DNA of 38,275 bases from an uncultured Alphaproteobacteria bacterium (GTDB lineage Bacteria > Pseudomonadota > Alphaproteobacteria > Rhizobiales > Aestuariivirgaceae), in contig CALMUW010000030.1 in the NCBI GenBank assembly GCA_937872985.1, positions 1-38,275 on the forward strand, written 5' to 3'. Each line of letters starts with the position of its first letter. Position 1 is the first letter of the stretch. The notes under the pieces were generated by a model. It did not search any database, was not told where the DNA came from, and worked only from the letters and a program-made list of their open reading frames with translations. Position numbers and translations under genes: made by a program. Positions 7,321 to 16,069 of this stretch are shown piece after piece.

Positions 7321-8190
7321 TCAGCCGAGGAGCTTGTGGTCGTCGATGATGAAGGCGTTGCCATCAATGGACTTAAGGCGGGCGCGGCCGGAACGCGGCT
7401 CGACCCCATCAAGGCCCAGAAGGCGGCGGGTGTATTGCATGGGATCCTGCGGCGAGGCGAAGTCGGCCCGGAGATAGGTGCCGCCCTGGGCGCAGATGTA
7501 GTGTGAGTACACCTGGGCCACCAGCAGGTCCATGTAGAAGAGGTGGTCGCGGAACACGCCATTTTCGGTCAGGAGCGTGGCGAGATCGCGGCGCAGCGCC
7601 AGGAAGGTTTCGTAACTGTCGGTCGCCGGAATGATGGTGTGATCGACATTGTCGCCGAACCACATTTCGCGCAGCGCGCCCGTGTTCGTGGCGGCGTCCC
7701 ACACCCAGCGGCACATGAGCGGATAACGCTCGGGGTCGGTGTAGTGCAGAACTTCCGCCGCGAGATCGCGCACATAGGTGTGGGCGCGGTCGTCCGGGAA
7801 GAGACGGGCGAAACCGGCCATGCGCTGGTCGGTGGCCGTGGTGTCGGCCACGTTATCCAGCAGGATGCCAAGCCCCTCGCGGATGGTCTTCATGCCTTTT
7901 TCGTCGAGGTAGGGGGTGATCCGCCGCCGGACCGAGGACATGAAGGTGGCGAGGCTCATGAAGGTTTCGAGCGGAATGGTGCGGTGCTTGCCCTCCGCCA
8001 GAGCGTCCTTGAACAGGTCGGACTTGAGCTTGAGGGCATCGACATAACGCTCGATGCCGCCCAGTTCCTCCGCGCCCTGGATGACGGCCTGCAGCGCCTG
8101 CCGCAGGATTTCACCACTCAGGTGAAGCTCCGGCAGGGGCGGCAGCGCCGCCGCGCCCTTGGGCGCGCTATGACCGGTCCGCCAGCGCAT
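7321..8190 (-). CDS. conserved sHdr-cluster protein (hyp) between hdrA and hdrC2
   Basis: A 289-aa protein at the place where known sHdr clusters carry a conserved hypothetical gene between hdrA and hdrC2. No catalytic motif is recognised and no Cys cluster is present, so it probably has a structural or assembly role. The likely start is 8190, 4 bases after the hdrA stop; a longer frame to 8349 would overlap hdrA and encode a Pro/Arg-rich out-of-frame shadow. The N-terminal 25 residues are Ala/Pro-rich, after which the protein is helical and acidic. The identity follows from position; the function is unknown. Confidence 0.85.
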   Translation of the reverse strand: MRWRTGHSAPKGAAALPPLPELHLSGEILRQALQAVIQGAEELGGIERYVDALKLKSDLFKDALAEGKHRTIPLETFMSLATFMSSVRRRITPYLDEKGMKTIREGLGILLDNVADTTATDQRMAGFARLFPDDRAHTYVRDLAAEVLHYTDPERYPLMCRWVWDAATNTGALREMWFGDNVDHTIIPATDSYETFLALRRDLATLLTENGVFRDHLFYMDLLVAQVYSHYICAQGGTYLRADFASPQDPMQYTRRLLGLDGVEPRSGRARLKSIDGNAFIIDDHKLLG

Positions 8191-8194
8191 CGGC

Positions 8195-9247
8195 CTATTC
8201 TGCCGCCTTGAGCGTGACACCCTGGGCCGCGGTATAGGCGGCAAGGGCGGCGGCATTGGCCTGGGCGATGGAGTCGTCGATGGTTTCCGGCCCGGTGGCC
8301 GAGCCCGCCACGAAGACGCCCGGACGCGAGGTCGCGCCCTGCGTGCCATAGCTGTTGGCCTTGCCGATGTAGCCGTGCGGCTCCAGCTTCACGTCGAAGA
8401 CCGCCGAGAGCAGCATGTTGTCAACGTTCGGATCCATGCCGATGGCCTGCACCACCATGTCGAAGGGAATGGTGATGGGACGCTTGACCAGCGTGTCCTC
8501 GCCCTTGACCAGCAGCTTGTCGCCCTGGGCGGTGACTTCGGCGATGCGCGCCTTGATGTATTTCACCTTGAACTCTTCCTGGCTCCGCCAATAGTACTTG
8601 GTTTCGAGCAGGCCGAAGGTGCGGATGTCCATGTAGTAGATGTAGACGTGGCAATCCGGCAGTTCCTCGCGGATTTCCATGGCGAGGTTGGCCGAGACCG
8701 AGCAGCAGATCTTGGAGCACCACTCACGACCGATCTGGCGGTCACGCGAGCCGACGCAGAGAAGGATGGCCACACGCTGCGGCTTGTTGCCGTCGGAGGG
8801 ACGGCGCACGCCCTTGCCGGAGGAGATCATCTGCTCCACCTGGGCGGTCGTCACCACGTCCGGGAACGTGCCGAAGCCCCATTCCGGCTTGTTGATGGCG
8901 TCGAAGTGGGTGAAGCCGGTGCACAGCACGGCCGAGGCCGCCTCCACCTTCTTGCCGTCCGACAGGGTGGCCACGAACTTGCCCGGCTCACCCTTGAAGT
9001 CCTTGACGGTGGTGTTGAGGCGGACATCCACCAGCTTGTTCTTCTCGACGCGGTCGATCATGCCGCCGATGGCGTCCTTGGCCCATTCGCCCGAGGGCAC
9101 GAGCTTGGCATAACCCGAGACGATGGGCGCGCCGCCGAGGTGGGGCAGTTTTTCCACCAGCACGGTCTTCTGGCCAAGCTGGGCCAGCATGTGGGCGGCG
9201 GAGAGACCGGCGGGACCACCGCCGACGATGAGAATGGGCTTTGTCAT
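8195..9247 (-). CDS. shdrA: sHdrA, FAD- and FeS-binding subunit
   Basis: A 350-aa HdrA-like flavoprotein. The N-terminal Rossmann motif VGGGPAG (8-14) binds FAD. A Cys group follows at Cys164, Cys177, Cys181 and Cys182 (CX12CX3CC), the type of cluster site seen in HdrA. It is much shorter than methanogen HdrA and lacks the extra ferredoxin domains, as expected for sHdrA. A C-terminal GxxxAGSATGP segment resembles the second FAD-contact motif. It overlaps hdrB1 by 4 nt (ATGA). It is the electron-bifurcating or electron-collecting centre by family analogy; the electron acceptor here is not shown. Confidence 0.94.
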   Translation of the reverse strand: MTKPILIVGGGPAGLSAAHMLAQLGQKTVLVEKLPHLGGAPIVSGYAKLVPSGEWAKDAIGGMIDRVEKNKLVDVRLNTTVKDFKGEPGKFVATLSDGKKVEAASAVLCTGFTHFDAINKPEWGFGTFPDVVTTAQVEQMISSGKGVRRPSDGNKPQRVAILLCVGSRDRQIGREWCSKICCSVSANLAMEIREELPDCHVYIYYMDIRTFGLLETKYYWRSQEEFKVKYIKARIAEVTAQGDKLLVKGEDTLVKRPITIPFDMVVQAIGMDPNVDNMLLSAVFDVKLEPHGYIGKANSYGTQGATSRPGVFVAGSATGPETIDDSIAQANAAALAAYTAAQGVTLKAAE

Positions 9248-10608
9248 GTGCGTTGCTCGATTTTCTTGAAGCCGGGACCGGAGGTGATCATGCGCCGCGG
9301 GTCATAGAGGTTTTCCTGCTTGCCCGCCTCGACGTCGGTGAGATAGGCCTCGAATTCGGCCTTCTTGGCCAGCCAGTCGATGCCCATTTTTTCCAGGAGC
9401 TTTTCGGTGGCCGAGGCGTGCCAGTGGGACTGCACGATCTTGTAGGGGTGCGCCCCCATGGCAAGGGCGGCAAACTGAATGTCGGCGAGAATGGGCAGTT
9501 CATAGTTCTTGCCCACGGCCTTGCCGATCCACTGGTTCTTGTCGAGCGTGGTGACGCAGCCCGTGTCATGGCCGATCATCACATCGGCCTTGGCCTCCTC
9601 CACCGCCACCTTGATCTTGCGGTCCAGGGCGAAGGAGCGGGTGAATTCACGCTCGGAAATGATGTGGCGGAAGCCGAAGCCGCAGCAGTCATACCAGGTC
9701 GAGTAGTCGATGACCTGGGCACCGAGGGCCTGCATGATGCCGGTGGACACGGCCACGCGGTTGCCTTCCAGAATGTCGTCGTCATAGATCGCATCCTGCG
9801 GCACCATCTTGTAGACGTGGCAGGCCGGATGGACGGTGGCGCGGATGTGGCTCACATCGATCGTCTGACGTTCGGCGATCTGGTGGCGCATCATGTGCAC
9901 CCATTCGGAGTAATGCACGATCTCTTCCGGGATCAGCAGCTTGCCGTCGACGAGACGGCCCAGCTTCTCCAGGATCTTCTTCACGTTCTCGCGCAGCTTG
10001 GCCGAGGACAGAAGATAGCCGCGCACTTCCTTGTAGTTGCCGAAGGAGGTGCCGCAGTGAACCAGCGGATAGTAATAGCCTTCCGGCAGGCCCTGGGCCT
10101 TGGCCGCGACATAGGCCTGGTGGAAATTGCGCAGGAAGACGGCGGCCAGGCTTTCGAGGTTGCCGATGCCGGAGCCGTGATAGTTCCAGGCGGTGCACGA
10201 GGTCTGGTCGGTCTCGTCCAGATAGCGCGTGCCAAACTGGTTCATGACCCAGAGCAGCGAGGCGGGATAGCCTGGAATATTGCCGCACTGGCCGCATGAC
10301 TTGTGATGCCAGAGCTGGTTGGTGGGGATCTTCTTGTCCCAGCCGTAAAGCGTCTTGGCCATGACCGGCTCATGCTCGTCGCGGATGCGGTGCACGACGA
10401 TCTGGCCGTCCTTCTCCAACTCCCACATGGCGTCGCGCACGTCGGCCACGCGGTCCTTGTTGACCAGCATGGAGCGCTTGTCGATCTTCTGCTCGACCCA
10501 GGCGGTGGCGGTGCGCGCATCCTCCGGGCTCAGGTTGGCGGGGCGCCACTCGGCCCCGTGGCCGGTGAAGCGTTCGCCTTCAGTTGGTGCGGTTGGCTTT
10601 TTTGCCAT
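9244..10608 (-). CDS. shdrB1: sHdrB1, CCG-domain subunit with partial cluster sites
   Basis: A 454-aa HdrB-like protein. The second half has Cys263, Cys308-Cys309 (CCGFGF) and Cys351, but the usual closing CxxC is only a single Cys (TGCVTT). The first half has Cys105, Cys108, Cys138 and Cys185, with no CCG pair (SCTAWN). At most one noncubane-type cluster is likely, and in modified form. It is longer than HdrB2 because of an N-terminal extension of about 95 residues. The start is set at 10608 with GAGGGA upstream rather than 10635. It overlaps hdrA by 4 nt. Confidence 0.92.
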   Translation of the reverse strand: MAKKPTAPTEGERFTGHGAEWRPANLSPEDARTATAWVEQKIDKRSMLVNKDRVADVRDAMWELEKDGQIVVHRIRDEHEPVMAKTLYGWDKKIPTNQLWHHKSCGQCGNIPGYPASLLWVMNQFGTRYLDETDQTSCTAWNYHGSGIGNLESLAAVFLRNFHQAYVAAKAQGLPEGYYYPLVHCGTSFGNYKEVRGYLLSSAKLRENVKKILEKLGRLVDGKLLIPEEIVHYSEWVHMMRHQIAERQTIDVSHIRATVHPACHVYKMVPQDAIYDDDILEGNRVAVSTGIMQALGAQVIDYSTWYDCCGFGFRHIISEREFTRSFALDRKIKVAVEEAKADVMIGHDTGCVTTLDKNQWIGKAVGKNYELPILADIQFAALAMGAHPYKIVQSHWHASATEKLLEKMGIDWLAKKAEFEAYLTDVEAGKQENLYDPRRMITSGPGFKKIEQRT

Positions 10609-10653
10609 GCGGGTTCCCTCCCAGGCGCAGATCAAGCGCCGATTGTTGATGGA

Positions 10654-11400
10654 TCAATCGTCGTCCTGATCGTCGAGAAAGTCTTTCCACTCGTCGCGCT
10701 TCTCATCCATGATGTCCGAGATCACGTCGAAGAGGTTCTGGTCGATGGTCTCCAGCTGGTCGAGAACCCCGGTCATCTCCCAGATGGTGTAGAGTTCCAC
10801 CGAGGTTTTCAGGTTCACTTCCCAGGCGGTGGTGGTGGTGTTCAGCGTCGGCATGGGAATGGCGCGGCGCAGCGTCTTCAGCGGCGCCTTCACCTTGGCG
10901 ATGTTCGGACCCCAATCGGCGAAATGATCGGGATTGATCATGTCGGGGGCCAACTGGTTGCCGGTGGAAATGAGCTTGAGCATGACGCGGCTGAAGGGCC
11001 GGAGCACGTTCTTGGCCGATTCCATGCCGTGCTTGATGGCGGTCTCGCGCATCAGCATGACGAGACCGCCCGGAGAATTGCCGAAGGGACAACGCGCCGC
11101 GCAGGTATAGCACTGGGCGCAGGCCCAGATCTTTTCCTGCATGGCGTCGTAGATGCCTTCCAGATTTTCCGTCCACAGGAGCTGCACGATTTCGCGCGGG
11201 CTGTAGTCGTAATAATAGGCGGCCGGACAGGTCGCCGTGCAGATGCCGCAATTCAGGCAGCCATTCAACTCATGGTCGAAGCGAATGTCGCTCTGAATGT
11301 CCTGGAAGATTTCTTCCAATTTTGCGCGCGGAACCTGCGGCGCTTCCGATACCGGATCGCCGATAAACTCCTGAACCCGCGAACCGTGGGCATGGCTCAT
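10654..11400 (-). CDS. shdrC1: sHdrC1, iron-sulfur subunit
   Basis: A 248-aa HdrC-type protein with two four-Cys cluster motifs, Cys48, 51, 54, 58 (CLNCGICTATC) and Cys94, 97, 100, 104 (CAQCYTCAARC), each followed by Pro. The C-terminus is very acidic (WKDFLDDQDDD), which may help docking. It lies 13 bp after the short dsrE gene and 45 bp before hdrB1 in the same direction. It should link HdrB1 to HdrA. Confidence 0.93.
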   Translation of the reverse strand: MSHAHGSRVQEFIGDPVSEAPQVPRAKLEEIFQDIQSDIRFDHELNGCLNCGICTATCPAAYYYDYSPREIVQLLWTENLEGIYDAMQEKIWACAQCYTCAARCPFGNSPGGLVMLMRETAIKHGMESAKNVLRPFSRVMLKLISTGNQLAPDMINPDHFADWGPNIAKVKAPLKTLRRAIPMPTLNTTTTAWEVNLKTSVELYTIWEMTGVLDQLETIDQNLFDVISDIMDEKRDEWKDFLDDQDDD

Positions 11401-11413
11401 CCTGTGTTGCTCC

Positions 11414-11791
11414 TTAGTAGGTGAGAACCCGACAATCGCTTTCCATGATCTCTTCGACCAGATAGGCGCCGCCGACGATACCCGTGCATTCGGGAATAAG
11501 ATCGGCCTCGGTCATGTCAAAGAGATCAAGATTGGGAGAGCAACACTTGAACACGACGCCTGCATCGTGCGCGTCCTTGATGAAATCGTAGACCGTCTTG
11601 GGCGATCCTTCCTTCACCACCATCTTCTCGGCTTCGCCCTTCTTCATCAGGCGGCCCGAGGTGGCGGTGCAGATGACTTCGACTTCATACTCCATGGCGG
11701 CGGCCACGGTGGCCTGGAAAAAGGGCGCGCCCAATTCCTCGCCGTTACGCGGATCCGTGTTGGCCATGACGATCAAGAGCTTCTTGCTCAT
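11414..11791 (-). CDS. DsrE-family sulfur carrier, first gene of the hdr operon
   Basis: A 125-aa DsrE-like protein that opens the sHdr operon. It has a vicinal Cys83-Cys84 pair (VFKCCSPNLDLFDM) and Cys102 (IPECTG), placed as in DsrE-type carriers. It differs clearly from the 162-aa DsrE3-type protein near tusA, so the organism has two DsrE carriers plus TusA. The ribosome site GGGAG lies upstream of the ATG at 11791. It is expected to accept sulfane sulfur and hand it towards the Hdr/LbpA machinery; the transfer order is inferred. Confidence 0.9.
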   Translation of the reverse strand: MSKKLLIVMANTDPRNGEELGAPFFQATVAAAMEYEVEVICTATSGRLMKKGEAEKMVVKEGSPKTVYDFIKDAHDAGVVFKCCSPNLDLFDMTEADLIPECTGIVGGAYLVEEIMESDCRVLTY

Positions 11792-11873
11792 AATTCACTC
11801 CCATTTGGTTGGTGGCTTCAGCGCCGGGCTTGCCACTCTCTCTTTAGCGGGCATCCGGACCAAGCCATAAGCC

Positions 11874-11894
11874 CACGCATATTAGCGTATTATA
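11874..11894 (-). promoter_or_regulatory. promoter and candidate operator of the dsrE-hdr-lbpA operon
   Basis: On the minus strand a TATAAT -10 box (11894-11889) is followed at once by CTAATATGCGTG (11885-11874). The motif would lie on the transcription start, a position suited to a repressor. On the plus strand the same bases form a near tandem repeat, GCATATTA GCGTATTA (11877-11892). Only a poor -35 (GTCTTG) fits. The same motif occurs upstream of dsrE3-tusA. Confidence 0.5.
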
Positions 11895-11935
11895 ATTTTT
11901 TGGAGAAACGCAAGACCGTCGTTTCGCACCTGCGT

Positions 11936-12628
11936 CTAACGCATAAGCCCGGTTTTCTGGATGATCCCAGTCATAAGAGGTATTAAAGAGTCCTCTATTT
12001 GACCTTTTACGCTAGACAATTGGTCGAGTGCGGGTCCGGGATTCTCCGGCGTTTCCGCAAATTCCATGATCAAATCCTCGGCCATGGCGCGCTTGAAGCC
12101 GGGGTGTCCGGCAAAGCCGAAGACGTTGTCACCGATCTGGAAGGCGGCGGTCCGGCCCTGTTCATCACATGAAAGTGTGGCGGCATAGGCGGGCGGCACT
12201 GGCAGGTCGCGCATGTAGGTAATGTGGGGCATCGCCTCGGGCATGAAGCCATTGAGCGAATCAGGCGCCGCGCGCCGGGCCGTGCCCACGGAAAATGTCA
12301 GGGGCATTGCTTCCGCACTGCCATCGGCGGCCAAAGCCAGCACTTGCGCGCCAAGGCCGATGCCGATGACCGGCTTGCCGCTCATGAGATAGACGCGGGT
12401 GAGGGCGATTTCCTCGTCCAGGGTGGGCAGGGCGCGCTCACCCACGGTGCCCCAGGGGCCGCCGCCGAGCAGGATCAGGCCATCCACGGTGGCCGAACGC
12501 GCCGGCAAGGGTGTTCCCTCCGTGAACGGACGAAAATAGCGGTAGCGAATGCCACGGCCGTCGAAGTGGTCCTCCAGAAGGCCGAGGTATTCGGCGGAGG
12601 TGTGCTGAATGACGTGGAGAAGCTTCAT
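11936..12628 (-). CDS. class-I glutamine-amidotransferase fold lacking the catalytic Cys
   Basis: A 230-aa protein with the overall GATase-1 fold: LILLGGGPWGTV near residue 53, the nucleophile-elbow segment VIGIGLGAQVLA near residue 88, and GHPGF near residue 172. In active enzymes the elbow reads GxCLGAQ; here the Cys is Gly (codon GGC), and the usual FHPE is GHPG. Glutamine hydrolysis is therefore not expected. It is the last gene of the lip operon and overlaps sLpl(AB) by 4 nt. It could be a scaffold, or an enzyme with altered chemistry on the lipoyl pathway. The fold is clear and the function is open. Confidence 0.85.
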   Translation of the reverse strand: MKLLHVIQHTSAEYLGLLEDHFDGRGIRYRYFRPFTEGTPLPARSATVDGLILLGGGPWGTVGERALPTLDEEIALTRVYLMSGKPVIGIGLGAQVLALAADGSAEAMPLTFSVGTARRAAPDSLNGFMPEAMPHITYMRDLPVPPAYAATLSCDEQGRTAAFQIGDNVFGFAGHPGFKRAMAEDLIMEFAETPENPGPALDQLSSVKGQIEDSLIPLMTGIIQKTGLMR

Positions 12629-13686
12629 GCGGAAACGCTCACGGCGGCCAGCAGGGCGGCGGTGAAATCCTCTGGCCTGACGGTGAGCATGCCAACCCCG
12701 GCAGTGCGGAAAAAGTCTGTCACCGTGGCCGCCGTATCGGCCACGCGGGTGCCGCGCAGGGTGGCCTCGAGATCGAAGATGGTGCGCGGCGGCGTCACAA
12801 AGAAATCGCCGGTGATGATCACCTCGCGGTAACGCGCCTCATGCTTGCCTTCCAGCCGCACATGGGCGGCAATCATGCCGCCGGGCGACTGCACCTCGCC
12901 CACCAGCACATCGGCGTGGGCGCCGGGATCATCGATCTCATAGACAAAACCGTCGGTGCCGATCTCGTCGTCATGAATCTGGCGGGCCAGTTCCTCCTCA
13001 CGGTCGGTGATGGCCTCCCGGCGCGGACTTATCCCCAGCTTTTCGGCAAAGCCCTCCAGCATGACGCGCTTGACCTCGGCGAGCGGCGGCGGCGCGCCGT
13101 CGAACAGCTCATGCAGCGTCACCACGCGGGGGCCTGCGGCGGCATGCCTGGCGCGCTTGGCCTCGGGGATGTTGAGCAGGCGCAACATCAGCTCCGGGTC
13201 CAGGTTGCCCAGCACCGTGCCCTGATAGAACAGCGTGTCACCATCGAAGAAGCCGCCGGTGCCGGAAATCTTGCGGCCCCCCACCTCGATGTCGTTGCGC
13301 GGGCGATAGCGCGCGTCGATGCCAAGTTTGGACAGGCCGTGGGCGGCGGCCTCGCAGATCAGGCGGGTGAGATCGGCAAGCGAGGCAATGCCCAGCGTGT
13401 TGCGGTGGAAAATCAACTCCCAGCCGAATTGCTGCTCGTCGAGATAGAGCGCGCCGCCGCCGGTGATGCGGCGGCCAATGCCCACCCCGGCGCTGCGGCA
13501 GGCGTCGAGATGCAGTTCCTGCGAGATGGCCTGATGGCGGCCCACCAGCACCGTCGGCCTGAAGGTGAGAAAGCGGATGGTGTCGCCGATCGCGCCCGCG
13601 TGGTGCAGGTCGATGAGCGCCTGATCAAAGGCAATCTGCGCCCGGCCGTCGCGGACGCCCGTGTCGATCACCCGGAAGGGTTTCAC
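12625..13686 (-). CDS. slpl(AB): sLpl(AB), lipoate:protein ligase for LbpA
   Basis: A 353-aa ligase with the LplA catalytic domain first and an LplB-like C-terminal domain (about residues 245-353). Family motifs are visible: the RRITGGGALY loop (72-81), GRKISGTGGFF with the catalytic Lys139, and a downstream DPELMLRLLNIP helix. In the sHdr-linked pathway this enzyme attaches octanoate or lipoate to LbpA. It overlaps the radical-SAM gene upstream and the GATase gene downstream by 4 nt each. Assignment rests on domain order and on its place beside LipS1/LipT/LipS2-type genes. Confidence 0.92.
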   Translation of the reverse strand: MKPFRVIDTGVRDGRAQIAFDQALIDLHHAGAIGDTIRFLTFRPTVLVGRHQAISQELHLDACRSAGVGIGRRITGGGALYLDEQQFGWELIFHRNTLGIASLADLTRLICEAAAHGLSKLGIDARYRPRNDIEVGGRKISGTGGFFDGDTLFYQGTVLGNLDPELMLRLLNIPEAKRARHAAAGPRVVTLHELFDGAPPPLAEVKRVMLEGFAEKLGISPRREAITDREEELARQIHDDEIGTDGFVYEIDDPGAHADVLVGEVQSPGGMIAAHVRLEGKHEARYREVIITGDFFVTPPRTIFDLEATLRGTRVADTAATVTDFFRTAGVGMLTVRPEDFTAALLAAVSVSA

Positions 13687-14981
13687 GCGCCGAAATCCTC
13701 GAATTCCTCGCCCTCGCGATATTCCTGGCCGGGTTTTTCACGGCCAAGCTGGTGGCGGATTCGGCGGATGTCGGCGGCTTCCGGCTGGAAAGGGTAGCTC
13801 GCGATGTTGCTGGGCGGGCTGTCGCCATAGGGCCGGTCGCAGGCCGAAATGTCCTCGCCGAACTTGCCGGGGCAGCCGGAGGTGCGGAAGGCAAGGCCCG
13901 CATCGATGACGCCGTCGAGTTCACCCGAAGGCAGGCCGAAATCAATGACCCGGCCATGATTGTCGAAGCGCATCTGGGCCACGTTCACGCCGAAATAATC
14001 GATGAGATAGCGGCCCAATTGCACGCGGCGCCACTGGTCGCGCGGGGTGGCGGGCAGATGATCCATGAGCGACCCCTTCTCCGGGAAGAAGCAGAACATG
14101 TGGCTGTGGCCGCCCAGGTCCTTCACCTTCTGCACCAGGGCGAGAATGTCATGCTCGGTCTCGCCCATGCCGGCGATGATGTGGACGCCGAATTTTTCCG
14201 GCCCGAAGATGTCGCGCGCGTCGAGCAGCACCTCCCAATACTTGTTCCAGGAATGGGGGCTGTCCACGCCCTTGCCGCGGGTGCGGTCGAAGATTTCCGG
14301 CGTAGCGGCGTCCAGCGCCACGGTGAAGATGTCGGAACCCAGGTCCTTCAGACGCTGGACATCGGCCCTGGTCATGGTGGTGGGGTTGGAGAGGATCGAC
14401 ACGGGAATGTCCCTGGGGTCGATGCGCGCCGTCCATTTCTTCAGCACACTGACGGTATCCTCATCCGACTTGGGATGGGTGATCATGGAGATGCACATGC
14501 GATGGAAGGGACTGGCCTTCACATCACGGGCGACAATGTCCACCACCTCGTCCATGGGCACGGCGGGCCAGTCGACGCGGATGAAGTTGCGGTCGGCGAA
14601 GTCGCGCTCGGCCTCGCGATGGCGGGCCAGCCCGCAATAGGCGCAATTGGCGCGGCAGCCTTCGGGATAGGTGAGCAGCAGATTGAGACAGCGCGTGCAG
14701 GCGCAGCGGTGCATCTTGCCGTTGACCACGCCCAGCGAGATGGCCGCCGCCGTGGACATCTGCACATAGTCCGGCGAGCGCATGTGCGGGGTCAGCATGC
14801 GGTAGTCCGGGCGATAGACCCCGGCGGGCTCGACATTGTTGGCCTTGACACGCGCGCCGTTCTTGAACTCCGCCGGAATGTCACCGGCGGGGCGCGGGGC
14901 CAAGACCTCCCAGGGGTTGAAATCGAGGCCGCCCGGCACGGGTTCGGCCGGAGTGGCGGTTTCGTTCTTGATGCAGCTCAT
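13683..14981 (-). CDS. lipS1: radical-SAM lipoyl synthase subunit (probably LipS1)
   Basis: A 432-aa radical-SAM enzyme. The CX3CX2C site for the SAM-binding cluster is Cys109, Cys113 and Cys116 (EGCRANCAYC). Just before it lies CACTRC (Cys93, 95, 98), suited to an auxiliary cluster that donates sulfur. The start is set at ATG 14981 because GAGGAAG lies 5 bases upstream; a GTG at 14999, overlapping the lipT stop, is the alternative. In the LipS1/LipS2 pathway two such proteins together insert sulfur at C6 and C8 of the octanoyl chain. The LipS1 rather than LipS2 name is taken from the known gene order sLpl(AB)-lipS1-lipT-lipS2 and should be checked. Confidence 0.82.
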   Translation of the reverse strand: MSCIKNETATPAEPVPGGLDFNPWEVLAPRPAGDIPAEFKNGARVKANNVEPAGVYRPDYRMLTPHMRSPDYVQMSTAAAISLGVVNGKMHRCACTRCLNLLLTYPEGCRANCAYCGLARHREAERDFADRNFIRVDWPAVPMDEVVDIVARDVKASPFHRMCISMITHPKSDEDTVSVLKKWTARIDPRDIPVSILSNPTTMTRADVQRLKDLGSDIFTVALDAATPEIFDRTRGKGVDSPHSWNKYWEVLLDARDIFGPEKFGVHIIAGMGETEHDILALVQKVKDLGGHSHMFCFFPEKGSLMDHLPATPRDQWRRVQLGRYLIDYFGVNVAQMRFDNHGRVIDFGLPSGELDGVIDAGLAFRTSGCPGKFGEDISACDRPYGDSPPSNIASYPFQPEAADIRRIRHQLGREKPGQEYREGEEFEDFGA

Positions 14982-14995
14982 GGGGTCTTCCTCGT

Positions 14996-16069
14996 TCACA
15001 CCGCCCAGTATTCAGGATAGGCAATCCAGCCGACGCGGAGATCGTCGGTCTGGGGCAATTCATTGCGGGCATAGCAATCCAGCAGCGCCTGGCGCCGCTT
15101 CAGGGCGCGCGCCAGCGACGGGCCGAAGAGATCGCCCAGTTCCTCACGAAAATCTTCCGCCGCGCGGTCGCGTCCCGCCAGCAGGGAGGCCGCCGCCCGG
15201 CCCGCCATGGTGCCGGAAATGACGGCGGCGGAAATGCCCGCGCCGGTGATGGGATTGGCCAGGCCTGCGGCGTCGCCCGCCAGAAACACCTGGGTCTGGC
15301 CGAGGTGGCCCACGGCGCGCAACATGCCGCCCACCGGGATAAGCCCGCCGGTGAGGCCCAGAACCTCGCTGCCGACCCGTCCGTCCGCCACCAGGCGCTG
15401 ATGAAGCTGTTCCAGCAGCGGCTTCAACTGATCCTTCCACGAGGGGGCGAGACCGATGCCGAGATTGGCAACATCGCCCTTGGGGAAGAGCCAGCCATAA
15501 CCGCCGGGAAAGGCGGCGGAGAGGAAAATATCGGTGGCATTATGGGGCTGCAGCAGCGGCACGGTGATCTGGCGCGATTCAACGCAGTCCTCGTTGACCT
15601 GACCGAGCGCGCGGCCGACCAGCGAGCGCGGGCCATCGGCACCGATGATGATCCGTGGCCGGATGATTTCGCCGGTCGCCAGTTCCACCGCGCCATCGGC
15701 GGCAATGGCGCGCACCGGCGTGCTGAAGCGGCAATCCACCCCGGCGTCCCTGGCCCTGTGCACGAGGTCACGGTCGAAATCGGCGCGCGAGATCATGACG
15801 CCGCGGAAATCCGGGCTGTGGTCGCCCTCCTCCCGTTCGACATAGGTGATCATGCCTTCGATGGACTGGCGGATGGAGGCGGACAGGTCCGCCACCTCCA
15901 GGCCGATGAGGGAGGGCACAAATTCGGCGCACTGCACGGGAATGCCCGCCTGTTCGCGCCGGTCCAACCCGATGACGCTGTGGCCCGCAGCGGCCACCGC
16001 CGCCGCAGCCGCAGCCCCGGCCGGACCGAGGCCGATCACCAGCACGTCGATGGGCGTGGGCTTCTTCAT
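14996..16069 (-). CDS. lipT: LipT, FAD-dependent oxidoreductase of the lipoate cluster
   Basis: A 357-aa flavoprotein related to geranylgeranyl reductases. The FAD motif GLGPAG is at residues 13-18, the NAD/FAD-fold GADGPRSLVGRALG near residue 146, and the second FAD site VFLAGDAAGLANPITGAGI near residue 255. Proteins of this type, named LipT, sit between the two LipS genes in sHdr-linked lipoate clusters, where they are thought to supply electrons. It overlaps the upstream lipS2-type gene by 4 nt. The role is inferred from context; the flavoprotein identity is clear. Confidence 0.88.
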   Translation of the reverse strand: MKKPTPIDVLVIGLGPAGAAAAAAVAAAGHSVIGLDRREQAGIPVQCAEFVPSLIGLEVADLSASIRQSIEGMITYVEREEGDHSPDFRGVMISRADFDRDLVHRARDAGVDCRFSTPVRAIAADGAVELATGEIIRPRIIIGADGPRSLVGRALGQVNEDCVESRQITVPLLQPHNATDIFLSAAFPGGYGWLFPKGDVANLGIGLAPSWKDQLKPLLEQLHQRLVADGRVGSEVLGLTGGLIPVGGMLRAVGHLGQTQVFLAGDAAGLANPITGAGISAAVISGTMAGRAAASLLAGRDRAAEDFREELGDLFGPSLARALKRRQALLDCYARNELPQTDDLRVGWIAYPEYWAV

